NCBI GenBank assembly: GCA_035653615.1 | Contig: DASRBN010000030.1 | Coordinates: 62,001-126,000 of the forward strand | Direction of reading: 5' to 3' | DNA: 64,000 nucleotides | Source of the DNA: Ktedonobacteraceae bacterium | GTDB lineage: Bacteria > Chloroflexota > Ktedonobacteria > Ktedonobacterales > Ktedonobacteraceae | Shown: positions 16,553 to 24,297 of the stretch, one piece after another | Position numbering within the stretch: the stretch's first letter is position 1 | How the letters are laid out: each line of letters opens with the position of its first letter | The notes under the pieces: generated by a model | Databases searched by the model: none | Told to the model about the DNA's origin: nothing | The model's input: the letters and a program-made list of their open reading frames with translations, nothing else | Made by a program: the position numbers and the translations under genes

Positions 16553-17776
16553 ATGAATGCTCAAGGCACACATGCTTTTAAAGATACGCAGCCGGCCCGT
16601 CTGATTGCAGTAGGCAATCGGATCAATCTGCATGCCGCGGTCAGCGAAAATAGTTTTTCAGAGGAGTTAGAGCGCATTATTGGGCTGGCTATGGAACACC
16701 TTGCGCAGGACCGACCCAACCTGGTCGTGCTGGGTGAGATCCTGGGATTGCCACTTGCATTAACCGGAAAACGTGGCTATTTATCCCGGCGCATGCATAC
16801 CTCGAATGTGGCAATGAGCATGCTGGCCCTGGCATATGGCCGCCGTATATTTCATTATCGTCGAATGTACCCAAATATTTCTCTTGTACGCGCCTTGCTG
16901 CTCTCGCTCTCAGATAGAATGTATCGTCCCTTTACAACAACGCTGAGCCGGCTTGCCGCAAAACATAACATTTATGTATCCGCAAGCACCATAGTTCCAC
17001 ATGTCAATTGTTCAACTTCTCTGACGGATGTTGTCAGATTGGGGCGCCGCACAGAAAGCAAAGTCTACCTGCCGGGTGGGCCAGAAGTGTACAATACCGC
17101 ATTCTTGTGGGGGCCGGATGGAACGCTGATCGGGACGACTGACAAGGTGTTTCTTACCGAAAGTGAAAAATCAATCCTGGATTTGACTCCTGGAAACCTG
17201 GAATGCGTGCAGGCATTTGATACCGAGATGGGGAAGGTCGGTATGGCGATCAGCCTGGATGCCTTTACACCTGAGTACCTGCGGAAATTGGATAGCCTGG
17301 GAACGCGGATTGTAATCCAGAATGATGCCAATGATACAATATGGGCAGGGCCTTGCAAAACCTGGGAGTGGCAGCCGCAGGAATGGCTCAACTCTGTGCT
17401 TGGTTCCCTGCAAGACGATTATCCCAACCTGTACTATAATGTATGCGCCATGCAGGTAGGAAACTTTTACGATATTCCGTTTGATGGGCAATCCACCATC
17501 ACGATGAAAAGCGAGGATGAACCCGACCCGCAGTGCAATTTTGTCGGAAACGAGGGATTCGTGCATACCGTTACGGGCAAACCAATGACAGGAGCAATCC
17601 TCGCCATGTCGCCCTGGGTTGTTGAAGACCCTATTCGCACAAAACCCGGCTTGACACTCGAGGAACGCCGGGCGGCTCTAGAGCAGGTGGGAAGACAACT
17701 CCTGCCGGGTGGCTCGCGTGCCAATCAGTATTGCGAATCGGTGATCTGGGCCGATGTTGAGGTTCCAGTGCCGTAA
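16553..17776 (+). CDS. Nitrilase-fold (carbon-nitrogen hydrolase-like) protein without the catalytic Cys
   Basis: This 407-residue protein starts at ATG 16553 after GAGGAG. It has the order of elements of the CN-hydrolase superfamily: Glu62 in LVVLGEILGLPL, Lys198 in TTDKVFLTESEK and the nucleophile-elbow segment GKVGMAISLDAFTPEYLRKL. In active enzymes the last segment has Cys in I-C-Y/W-D; here it is Ser234. The protein is longer than the usual 270-350 residues, with inserts around 75-130 and 310-360. It may be a pseudoenzyme or use Ser differently. It stands alone, 152 nt before the MoxR gene. Confidence 0.6.
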   Translation: MNAQGTHAFKDTQPARLIAVGNRINLHAAVSENSFSEELERIIGLAMEHLAQDRPNLVVLGEILGLPLALTGKRGYLSRRMHTSNVAMSMLALAYGRRIFHYRRMYPNISLVRALLLSLSDRMYRPFTTTLSRLAAKHNIYVSASTIVPHVNCSTSLTDVVRLGRRTESKVYLPGGPEVYNTAFLWGPDGTLIGTTDKVFLTESEKSILDLTPGNLECVQAFDTEMGKVGMAISLDAFTPEYLRKLDSLGTRIVIQNDANDTIWAGPCKTWEWQPQEWLNSVLGSLQDDYPNLYYNVCAMQVGNFYDIPFDGQSTITMKSEDEPDPQCNFVGNEGFVHTVTGKPMTGAILAMSPWVVEDPIRTKPGLTLEERRAALEQVGRQLLPGGSRANQYCESVIWADVEVPVP

Positions 17777-17928
17777 GCTTGACCCTTGCGCTTTCTTGCC
17801 TGAGACGATAGAATAAGAGAGGTTCCACATGTTCGGTGCAGTGGGATCATGCAGGATTGGTTTATCGTCCCCTATCCCAGCCATGCATTCCATGTAGCCC
17901 ACCCCAAGAAAGGTAGCAAATAAGCGGA

Positions 17929-19332
17929 ATGACCATTATGACCCGACCTCACACCATTGGTGAGTTGCGAGAAAGTGGATATAAAGTTCTCTCTGTCAAA
18001 GAAGAGATGCGGAAAAATCTGATCGCGAAGATTCGGAAAGGGGAAGAACTCTTCCCTGGGATTATCGGCTACGAGGATACTGTGATCCCCCAGGTCGAAA
18101 ATGCCATTCTCTCCGGCCAGGATATCATCTTTCTGGGCGAGCGCGGCCAGGCTAAGACGCGTATGGCCCGCAACCTGGTCAACTTGCTTGATGATGAGAT
18201 TCCGGTAATTGCCGGGTGCGAAATTAATGATAATCCCTATGAGCCTATCTGTAAGGCTTGCCGCGATAAAGTTGAAGAGAAAGGTGATCGTGTAGAAATC
18301 GCCTGGCTGCCTCGTGATATGCGCTATGGCGAGAAGCTGGCCACTCCTGATATCACCATCTCTGATCTTATCGGCGAGGTAGACCCCGTGCGTGTCGCAG
18401 AGGGGCGCTATCTCTCCGACGAATTGACGATTCACTACGGCTTGATTCCTCGCACCAACCGTGGCATCTTCTGCATTAATGAATTGCCTGACCTGGCCGA
18501 ACGTATCCAGGTTGGCCTGCTGAATATTATGGAAGAGCGCGATGTGCAGATTCGTGGCTACAAGATTCGTTTGCCGCTGGATGTCTACGTGGTCGCCAGC
18601 GCCAACCCCGAAGATTATACCAACCGCGGGCGTATCATTACGCCATTGAAAGACCGTGTCGGCTCCGAGATTCGCACGCACTATCCGCTCACGACCGAAC
18701 ACGAGATTCAGATCATGGAGTCTGAAAGCACCCACTTCACGACCGAGGGCTTAGAGATCATCTTCCCCCAGTTCATGAAGGAAGTGATCGCGGAAATTAC
18801 GCAGCAGGCACGTCGCAGCAACGACATCAGCCAGCGTTCTGGCGTTAGTGTGCGTGTCTCCGTCGCGAACTATGAGAACGTTCTCAGCAATGCTTGCCGG
18901 CGCGCGTTGCGCCTCAAAGAGCGGCAAGTTGCTCCTCGCGTGAGTGATCTTTCCGCCATCATAGCCTCGACGAGTGGTAAAATTGAGCTTGATACGGTGG
19001 GTGATGTCAAAGAGGAGCGCATCGTTCAGAAGCTCATCAATGCCGCAATCCTCGAAGTTTTTGGTGAATACTTTGAAGTGCGTGAATTTGAACAACTGGT
19101 AGCGGGCTTCGAGCGCGGCCTGAACGTCCAGGTAGGCGATGATTTGCCATCCATGGAATATGTCACCCAACTCTCGCGGGTTGGTGGTTTGAGCAAAGCC
19201 GTCGACAAGCTCAATGGACGAGGTAGCCCCGCCAGTATCGCATCCGCCGTCGAGTTTATCCTCGAGGGCCTGCACTTGAACCGTCGGCTTAATAAGGATG
19301 AAGTGAACGGCAAGACTCGCTACCGGCGCTAG
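17929..19332 (+). CDS. MoxR/magnesium-chelatase-type AAA+ ATPase
   Basis: The 467-residue AAA+ protein has Walker A GERGQAKT (70-77), a Walker-B-like segment GIFCINELPDL (Glu185), sensor-1-like VVASANPEDYTNRGRIITPLKDR and a lid region. It resembles MoxR/ChlI-like ATPases, which use ATP to remodel partners or help insert metals, normally with a VWA protein. Such a protein is encoded 11 nt downstream. A Cys pair (CEINDNPYEPICKAC) lies between Walker A and B and might bind metal. ATG codons at 17929 and 17938 are both possible starts. Confidence 0.85.
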   Translation: MTIMTRPHTIGELRESGYKVLSVKEEMRKNLIAKIRKGEELFPGIIGYEDTVIPQVENAILSGQDIIFLGERGQAKTRMARNLVNLLDDEIPVIAGCEINDNPYEPICKACRDKVEEKGDRVEIAWLPRDMRYGEKLATPDITISDLIGEVDPVRVAEGRYLSDELTIHYGLIPRTNRGIFCINELPDLAERIQVGLLNIMEERDVQIRGYKIRLPLDVYVVASANPEDYTNRGRIITPLKDRVGSEIRTHYPLTTEHEIQIMESESTHFTTEGLEIIFPQFMKEVIAEITQQARRSNDISQRSGVSVRVSVANYENVLSNACRRALRLKERQVAPRVSDLSAIIASTSGKIELDTVGDVKEERIVQKLINAAILEVFGEYFEVREFEQLVAGFERGLNVQVGDDLPSMEYVTQLSRVGGLSKAVDKLNGRGSPASIASAVEFILEGLHLNRRLNKDEVNGKTRYRR

Positions 19333-19343
19333 GAAATACTTCC

Positions 19344-21539
19344 ATGTTCAAACGCTTTTATAAGAACCGTTACGGTTACTCGCGCTGGGACGGCACCCAG
19401 CGCATCGAGGGACTGGATGCCGATGATATCCTCAATGCGCTCTCCGATGACTACATGGAGGGCGGCAACCTGCAGCAGGCGCTTCAACGCCTGATGCGGG
19501 ACGGCATCCGTACCGAGGATGGCCAGCGTACCATGGGCCTGCGCGAGATGCTCGAGCGTATGCGCAACATGCGCAACCAGCAGCTAAATCGCTATAACAT
19601 GGCCTCAGGCGTGATGGATGATCTGCGCCAGAAGCTCGAAGAGATCAAGCAACTGGAGCGCCAGGGCATCCAACGCCGCCTGGATAATGGCTCCGGGCAA
19701 GATCAGCAATCGTCCCAACCATCGGGCCAGCAGCCGTCCGAGGGGCAGGAGCAGGACGGCCAGCAGCAGCCATCAGGTCGTCCACAGGCTGGGAGCCAGA
19801 CTCCATCTGGAAGCCAGCAATCAGGACAGCAGGGTGAAAGTGGCAGTCAGTCGGGACAGTCCGACGAGGGCAGCGACGATTTGACGCCTGAGCAAAAGCG
19901 CAAGATGCTTGAAATGATTGCGAAGCGCAAGCAGGACTACCTGGATAAACTGCCACAGGATATTCCCGGCCAGATCAAGGGACTCTCCGAATATGACTTC
20001 ATGGATGACGAGGCGCGCGAGAAGTTCAAGGAACTGCTGGAGAGCCTTCAGCAGCAGATGATGCAACAGTTCTTCCAGGGCATGCAGCAGTCGTTGCAAA
20101 GTATGACGCCAGAAGATATCGCCAGGCTGCGCGAGATGATTCGCGATCTCAACAAGATGCTGCGCGAGCGCCAGCAGGGATTGGAACCTGACTTCGACTC
20201 GTTCATGCAGAAGTATGGCGATTACTTTCCCGGCGTGAATTCGCTCGATGATCTGATCGAGCAGATGCAGCAGCAGATGGCGGCCATGCAAGGCATCATG
20301 GACAACCTCTCGCCGGAGCAGCGGCAAGAGTTGCAGGACCTGATGGAACAACTGATGGGCGATGATCGCATCCGTGTTGACCTGATGGAACTGGCGCAGA
20401 ATCTCGAAGCCATCGCTCCGATGGAGGATATACGGACGCGCTTCCCATTCCGCGGCGGTGAATCGCTGCCTTTTAACGAGGCCATGCGCATGATGAGCCG
20501 CTTGCAGCAAATGGAGGGGTTAGAAGACCAGCTCCAGGAAGCGCGACGACTGGATAACCTGGAAGCCATCGATAGTGAGAAGGTCAAAGACCTGCTAGGA
20601 GATGAGGAGTATCAATCAATCGAGCAATTGAAAGAACTCATGAAGGTGCTGGAGGAGGCCGGCTATATCCAGAAGAAAGGCAATCGATGGGAATTGACCG
20701 CTCGCGGTATCCGCAAGATTGGCCAGAAGGCGCTCCAGGACATCTTCAACAAGCTCAAGCGTGATGGCTTTGGCCGGCATATCAGTCCATTCAGGGGAGT
20801 AGGCGGCGAGCGCACCGATGAAAGTAAGGCCTATCAATTCGGCGATCCATTCCTGCTTGACCTGGAAAAGACGTTAATGAACGCGCTGCACCGCCGCGGT
20901 GTAGGCACTCCGGTCACTCTGCAAAAAGAGGACTTTGAGGTGTACCGCACGGAGTTCACTACCCAGTCTTCTACCGTTCTGATGATCGACCTTAGCATGA
21001 GTATGGTCTACAATGGGTGCCAACCTGCGGCGAAAAAGGTCGCGGTCGCCCTGGAAAGCCTGATCCGCTCGCAGTTCCCGCGCGACAACCTGTATGTTGT
21101 CGGTTTCTCTTTCCTGGCGCGTGAATACAAGCCGGAGGAACTGGTAGAGATGGGGCGCTACGATAACAGCACCGGCACGAATATGGCGCATGGCCTGATG
21201 CTGGCCCGGCAATTGCTGGCGCGTCACCGTGGCGTGAACAAACAGATTATCATGATTACCGATGGTGGCCCAACCGTGTGGTTGGAGAATGGTGAATGGC
21301 AATTCGGCTATCCGCCAAACCCATTCGCCGAACAGCAGGCACTGTTAGAGGTGCAGCGCTGCACGCGCGAGGGCATCACCATCAATACCTTCATGTTGGA
21401 AGATGATCGATGGATGGTTGCTTTCGTCAACCAAATGGCATCGATCAATCATGGTCGTACATTCTATGCAGATAAGAACAACCTGGGTGAATACCTGCTG
21501 GTTGATTATCTGAATAGCAAGAAGAAGTTCATTGCGTAA
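19344..21539 (+). CDS. VWA-domain partner of the MoxR-type ATPase
   Basis: The 731-residue protein has a middle rich in Gln, Ser and Gly (about 110-180), charged Met/Gln-rich helices (200-420), and a C-terminal von Willebrand A domain with MIDAS residues DLSMS (549-553), a Thr in the NSTGTNMAHGL loop and ITDGGP. It pairs with the AAA+ protein encoded 11 nt upstream, as in CobS/CobT and MoxR-VWA pairs. The Gln-rich linker resembles that of CobT-like subunits. The target (metal insertion or protein maturation) is not visible. The stop overlaps the rsmG start by 8 nt. Confidence 0.85.
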   Translation: MFKRFYKNRYGYSRWDGTQRIEGLDADDILNALSDDYMEGGNLQQALQRLMRDGIRTEDGQRTMGLREMLERMRNMRNQQLNRYNMASGVMDDLRQKLEEIKQLERQGIQRRLDNGSGQDQQSSQPSGQQPSEGQEQDGQQQPSGRPQAGSQTPSGSQQSGQQGESGSQSGQSDEGSDDLTPEQKRKMLEMIAKRKQDYLDKLPQDIPGQIKGLSEYDFMDDEAREKFKELLESLQQQMMQQFFQGMQQSLQSMTPEDIARLREMIRDLNKMLRERQQGLEPDFDSFMQKYGDYFPGVNSLDDLIEQMQQQMAAMQGIMDNLSPEQRQELQDLMEQLMGDDRIRVDLMELAQNLEAIAPMEDIRTRFPFRGGESLPFNEAMRMMSRLQQMEGLEDQLQEARRLDNLEAIDSEKVKDLLGDEEYQSIEQLKELMKVLEEAGYIQKKGNRWELTARGIRKIGQKALQDIFNKLKRDGFGRHISPFRGVGGERTDESKAYQFGDPFLLDLEKTLMNALHRRGVGTPVTLQKEDFEVYRTEFTTQSSTVLMIDLSMSMVYNGCQPAAKKVAVALESLIRSQFPRDNLYVVGFSFLAREYKPEELVEMGRYDNSTGTNMAHGLMLARQLLARHRGVNKQIIMITDGGPTVWLENGEWQFGYPPNPFAEQQALLEVQRCTREGITINTFMLEDDRWMVAFVNQMASINHGRTFYADKNNLGEYLLVDYLNSKKKFIA

Positions 21540-22260
21540 TCTATTCGCTGAGGGCTTGCGCCGGCTCGGTCTCGAGCTAACCGCGCAGGAGTTGGAACAG
21601 TTTGAGCGCTACCGCCAGGAACTGCTCGACTGGAATACACACATCAACCTGACTGCGATAACGGATCCAGAGGAAGTGTTAGTCAAACACTTCCTCGATT
21701 CTTTATCGTTACTGCTGGCTTATGACAATCCTCAGGCGCGTTTGCTTGATATCGGAGCCGGCGCAGGTTTCCCAGGTCTGCCCTTGAAGATTGTGCGTCC
21801 GTCGTGGTCAGTAGTATTGTTAGAGGCCACCGGCAAGAAAGTGACCTTCTTGCAGCATGTGATTGAAACGCTGCAACTGAAGGAAGTGGAGGCTGTACAT
21901 GGACGTGCTGAAGAACTGGCGCGCAAACCCGAATATCGTGCGAGGTTTGATGTAGTGGCAGCTCGCGCGGTTGCTGCTCTACCATCGCTGTTGGAATACG
22001 CCGCGCCTTACTGCCAGGTTGGAGGACAGATCATTCTTTTCAAAAAAGGCGAGATCACTGAAGAACTGGAACAGGGAAAACGGGCGGCGAAACAACTTGG
22101 CGCATCCTTTAAGTCAGATATTGTTGTGAATTTGCCGGGGCTGGAAGATGGACGACGTCTCCTGGTATGGGAGCAGCAGAAAAGTTGCCCGGGGCAGTTT
22201 CCCCGTAGTGGCTCCCAGATGGCGAAGAAACCACTGGGAGAGGATGCAGCTCATGGCTAA
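21532..22260 (+). CDS. rsmG: RsmG, 16S rRNA (guanine-527-N7) methyltransferase
   Basis: The 242-residue protein begins with TTG inside the end of the VWA gene. It matches RsmG/GidB from its first residues (LRRLGLELTAQELEQFERYRQELLDWNTHINLTAI), with the SAM-binding loop LLDIGAGAGFPGLPLKIVRP (Asp73 onward), DVVAARAVAALPSLLEYAAP, and the typical end (PGQFPRSGSQMAKKPL). It methylates G527 of 16S rRNA using S-adenosylmethionine. Translational coupling to a MoxR-VWA module is unusual for this gene, which more often sits near mnmG or parA/parB. Confidence 0.95.
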   Translation: MRNLFAEGLRRLGLELTAQELEQFERYRQELLDWNTHINLTAITDPEEVLVKHFLDSLSLLLAYDNPQARLLDIGAGAGFPGLPLKIVRPSWSVVLLEATGKKVTFLQHVIETLQLKEVEAVHGRAEELARKPEYRARFDVVAARAVAALPSLLEYAAPYCQVGGQIILFKKGEITEELEQGKRAAKQLGASFKSDIVVNLPGLEDGRRLLVWEQQKSCPGQFPRSGSQMAKKPLGEDAAHG

Positions 22261-22281
22261 ATGTACTCTCATTACGAGCAG

Positions 22282-22422
22282 TCAATGTGCTAGAAATCTG
22301 CCCCTGTCGAAGATGCCACCAAAAAAACGGCTTACCATGCGAACAACAAGGGTGATAATCATGCCCTTAAGAATCCATTCCCAGAGGGGTAACTGGCTGT
22401 TACGTTTCCTTGCTTTGAACAT
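22282..22422 (-). CDS. 46-residue single-TM protein, paralogue of the protein at 22994-23125
   Basis: The ATG at 22422 follows AGGGAGAAAGG on the minus strand. The peptide has a basic start (MFKARKRN), LWEWI, one membrane helix (GMIITLVVRMVSRFFGGIF) and a basic end. It aligns over most of its length with the 43-residue product at 22994-23125 (MF.A..RN...LWEWI...VVR.V.R). The shared pattern and good ribosome sites show that both are real genes. No function is known. The 250 nt upstream (22423-22673) hold nothing else recognisable. Confidence 0.6.
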   Translation of the reverse strand: MFKARKRNSQLPLWEWILKGMIITLVVRMVSRFFGGIFDRGRFLAH

Positions 22423-22673
22423 GGGAAATACCTTTCTCCCTGCACAGAATGTTGCATGCAGATGCTTCATATTGTATTACGTGTGCAAGAGCTAAAAAAT
22501 AGCAAGCCTGCATACAACTGTGGAAGATAGTTTGGGCTACGGCTTCGTTCATCCCATGCACGATAGTTCTATCAAATTCATGCTCTTCAGACAGAGGATG
22601 AGTTTATCGCGAGCATTCAAAGGCTTGAGACACCTCTATGCTGAAGAGCAAAAAGGCGGCGCGTCGTCCTGCT

Positions 22674-22955
22674 TCAGGTATTTAAAGTCATTCCTGGCTT
22701 CTCTTTCGCTACTTCTTTCTCCTCGATGCTCTTTCCTTGCGGCGTCTGTGCGGCCTCGGAAATTTTCTCACGGTACTGGTAGAGGTAGTCGAGCAGTGAA
22801 TAAGCGGCTTGTGCATTAAGACTTACTTGCTCGTTGGGATTATCTTCGGAAGCAATGCGCAGTTCTGCATTGACGAACTCGAATCTCCAACCATGCACGC
22901 TCATCGGCGCAATATTCACCGTATTTTCTGTCGTCTGTGTAACATCCATATCCAT
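22674..22955 (-). CDS. 93-residue acidic hypothetical protein
   Basis: The ATG at 22955 has GAAAGGAG at good spacing. The protein has a compact N-terminal part (VHGWRFEFVNAELRIASEDNPNEQVSLNAQAAYSLLDYLYQYREKI) that looks like a small folded domain, and a charged tail. It has no membrane helix and no family I recognise. It lies between the two paralogous tiny membrane protein genes on the same strand and has a palindrome over its promoter region (22970-22985), so the three may form one regulated unit. Confidence 0.6.
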   Translation of the reverse strand: MDMDVTQTTENTVNIAPMSVHGWRFEFVNAELRIASEDNPNEQVSLNAQAAYSLLDYLYQYREKISEAAQTPQGKSIEEKEVAKEKPGMTLNT

Positions 22956-22969
22956 GTCATACTCCTTTC

Positions 22970-22985
22970 TACCAATCGATTGGTA
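22970..22985. promoter_or_regulatory. 16-bp perfect palindrome, candidate operator
   Basis: TACCAATCGATTGGTA is a perfect dyad immediately upstream of the ribosome site of the minus-strand gene starting at 22955. It overlaps a -10-like TATACC. Position and symmetry suit a homodimeric repressor site such as those of TetR or MarR proteins. No candidate regulator gene is adjacent. Confidence 0.5.
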
Positions 22986-22993
22986 TACTATGT

Positions 22994-23125
22994 CTATCTT
23001 CTCCCGCGGAAAAAGCCGCGTATGAGACGGCGCACTATACGAACCACGATGACGACGATGATACTCTCAACGATCCATTCCCAGAGGCGTGACATTATGC
23101 CATTGCGCCTGTTTGCCCTGAACAT
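22994..23125 (-). CDS. 43-residue single-TM protein, paralogue of the protein at 22282-22422
   Basis: The ATG at 23125 follows CAGGAGA. The product has a basic start (MFRANRRN), RLWEWIVE, one hydrophobic helix (SIIVVIVVRIVRRLI) and an Arg-rich end (RGFFRGRR). The helix has regularly spaced Arg residues, as in small membrane-active or complex-binding peptides. Similarity to the 46-residue product 570 nt away supports a real duplicated gene. The function is unknown. Confidence 0.6.
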   Translation of the reverse strand: MFRANRRNGIMSRLWEWIVESIIVVIVVRIVRRLIRGFFRGRR

Positions 23126-23199
23126 AGCTCTATCTCCTGGCTGCAAAGCATTTTCTGTACAGGTACCTTTTTGTTTAACACGTATGTGAGAGGTAGGAA

Positions 23200-23811
23200 G
23201 TGGCAGAACTGCACTATAAGCTGGACAACCAATCCTTGCCACACTATAATTTAGGCATGATACAGCAACACATTTTTGAAAACCTGGATGTGCCTGAGCG
23301 ATTCAAATGCCAGATCCTCTCATTTTCGCGCATCGAATGGCCTGAGCTGTTTTCTGGAACGAACAGGTTACGGGATTGGACGACAAAGCCCGAGATGCAT
23401 CCCGTTACGTTTCTTCTGGAAGAGGAGGGTATCCTTATCAGCCATTTAGAGGTTGTCTGGAAAATGCTTTCCCATGGGCAGGAAGAATATAAAGCATATG
23501 GATTGACAGGCGTGTTTACCTATCCAGCCTTTCGGAGACAGGGATATGGCCTGCAACTGGTTCGATCAGCCAGAGATTACATTGAGCGCAAAAGGGATGT
23601 CGATATCGTGATCTTTCATTCCACCGTCAAAGGATTTTACGAACAAGCGGGATTTGAACGTATGGATAACCTGATCACTCTTATAGGAGATTTGCTCAAT
23701 CCTGAGAAAAGCTCCGAAACAGCTTTTATGCTCTTTCTATCCGAAAAAGGGAAACGCGCTAGAAAGAGTTTTGTAACGGGGCCGCTATACTTTGGCGAAA
23801 AAACCTGGTAA
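23200..23811 (+). CDS. GNAT-family N-acetyltransferase
   Basis: The protein (203 residues from GTG 23200, or 184 from ATG 23257) has the GNAT core: a beta strand into LTGVFTYPAFRRQGYGLQLVRSARDYI, where R/Q-x-x-G-x-G/A is the acetyl-CoA pyrophosphate loop, followed by VIFHSTVKGFYEQAGFER, the usual C-terminal F-Y-x-x-x-G-F motif. The acceptor substrate is unknown. GTG 23200 overlaps weak AGG-rich ribosome sequences. ATG 23257 is preceded by a TATAAT, so the start is uncertain. Confidence 0.75.
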   Translation: MAELHYKLDNQSLPHYNLGMIQQHIFENLDVPERFKCQILSFSRIEWPELFSGTNRLRDWTTKPEMHPVTFLLEEEGILISHLEVVWKMLSHGQEEYKAYGLTGVFTYPAFRRQGYGLQLVRSARDYIERKRDVDIVIFHSTVKGFYEQAGFERMDNLITLIGDLLNPEKSSETAFMLFLSEKGKRARKSFVTGPLYFGEKTW

Positions 23812-23826
23812 GGCCTTTTCTTCCCC

Positions 23827-24213
23827 TTAGAATCTCCAATCGGTGCGCGTGCCAACGGTGCCATATTCCCACGTCATCACGTGTTTCACATGCACGCGGT
23901 ACAGGTCGCAGTTTTCCTGAAATATCGTATCACTGGCACCACTATGCGGGTCTACATACTTCTCGGCATAAGCAGAGTCGATACGTTTCAACTCTTCCGG
24001 GTCTGATACTATCTCCACGTATCCTTCCAGGATGATCACATCATCTCCATCCCCGGCATGGACAACAATCCAGGGCTGTTGAGCGAGATTTTTCGATTTT
24101 TGCATATCGCGCCTGCTGATGAAATAGATGCTGGTGCCGTCCCAGACGAACCAGACGGGTACGGCATGGGGACGACCATCCGGGCGCGTTGTACTGATCC
24201 AGATGGAGCGCAT
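23827..24213 (-). CDS. Pyridoxamine 5'-phosphate oxidase-fold (PPOX/F420-type) flavoprotein
   Basis: The 128-residue split-barrel protein has TTRPDGRPHAVPVWFVWDGTSIYFISRRDMQKSKNLAQQPWIVVHAGDGDDVIILEGYVEIVSD, typical of small PPOX-class proteins that bind F420, FMN or haem. Relatives usually have about 15-20 more N-terminal residues. Here a stop lies ten codons upstream of the only ATG, so the N-terminus is short. It is likely an F420- or FMN-dependent reductase of unknown substrate. It is convergent with the GNAT gene (15 nt apart). Confidence 0.75.
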   Translation of the reverse strand: MRSIWISTTRPDGRPHAVPVWFVWDGTSIYFISRRDMQKSKNLAQQPWIVVHAGDGDDVIILEGYVEIVSDPEELKRIDSAYAEKYVDPHSGASDTIFQENCDLYRVHVKHVMTWEYGTVGTRTDWRF

Positions 24214-24297
24214 TGCCTTCAGAGGTAAATCAACTTTGCGTCAGGGAATGTGACCGGGCATGTATCTTTTCCTTACGAGTGCATGCAAAATTGAAAC

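Noticed and set aside
17872-18735. 287-residue minus-strand open frame opposite the MoxR gene
   Set aside because: Composition looks reasonable, but the plus strand encodes an unmistakable AAA+ protein over the same bases and the antisense frame has no family features.
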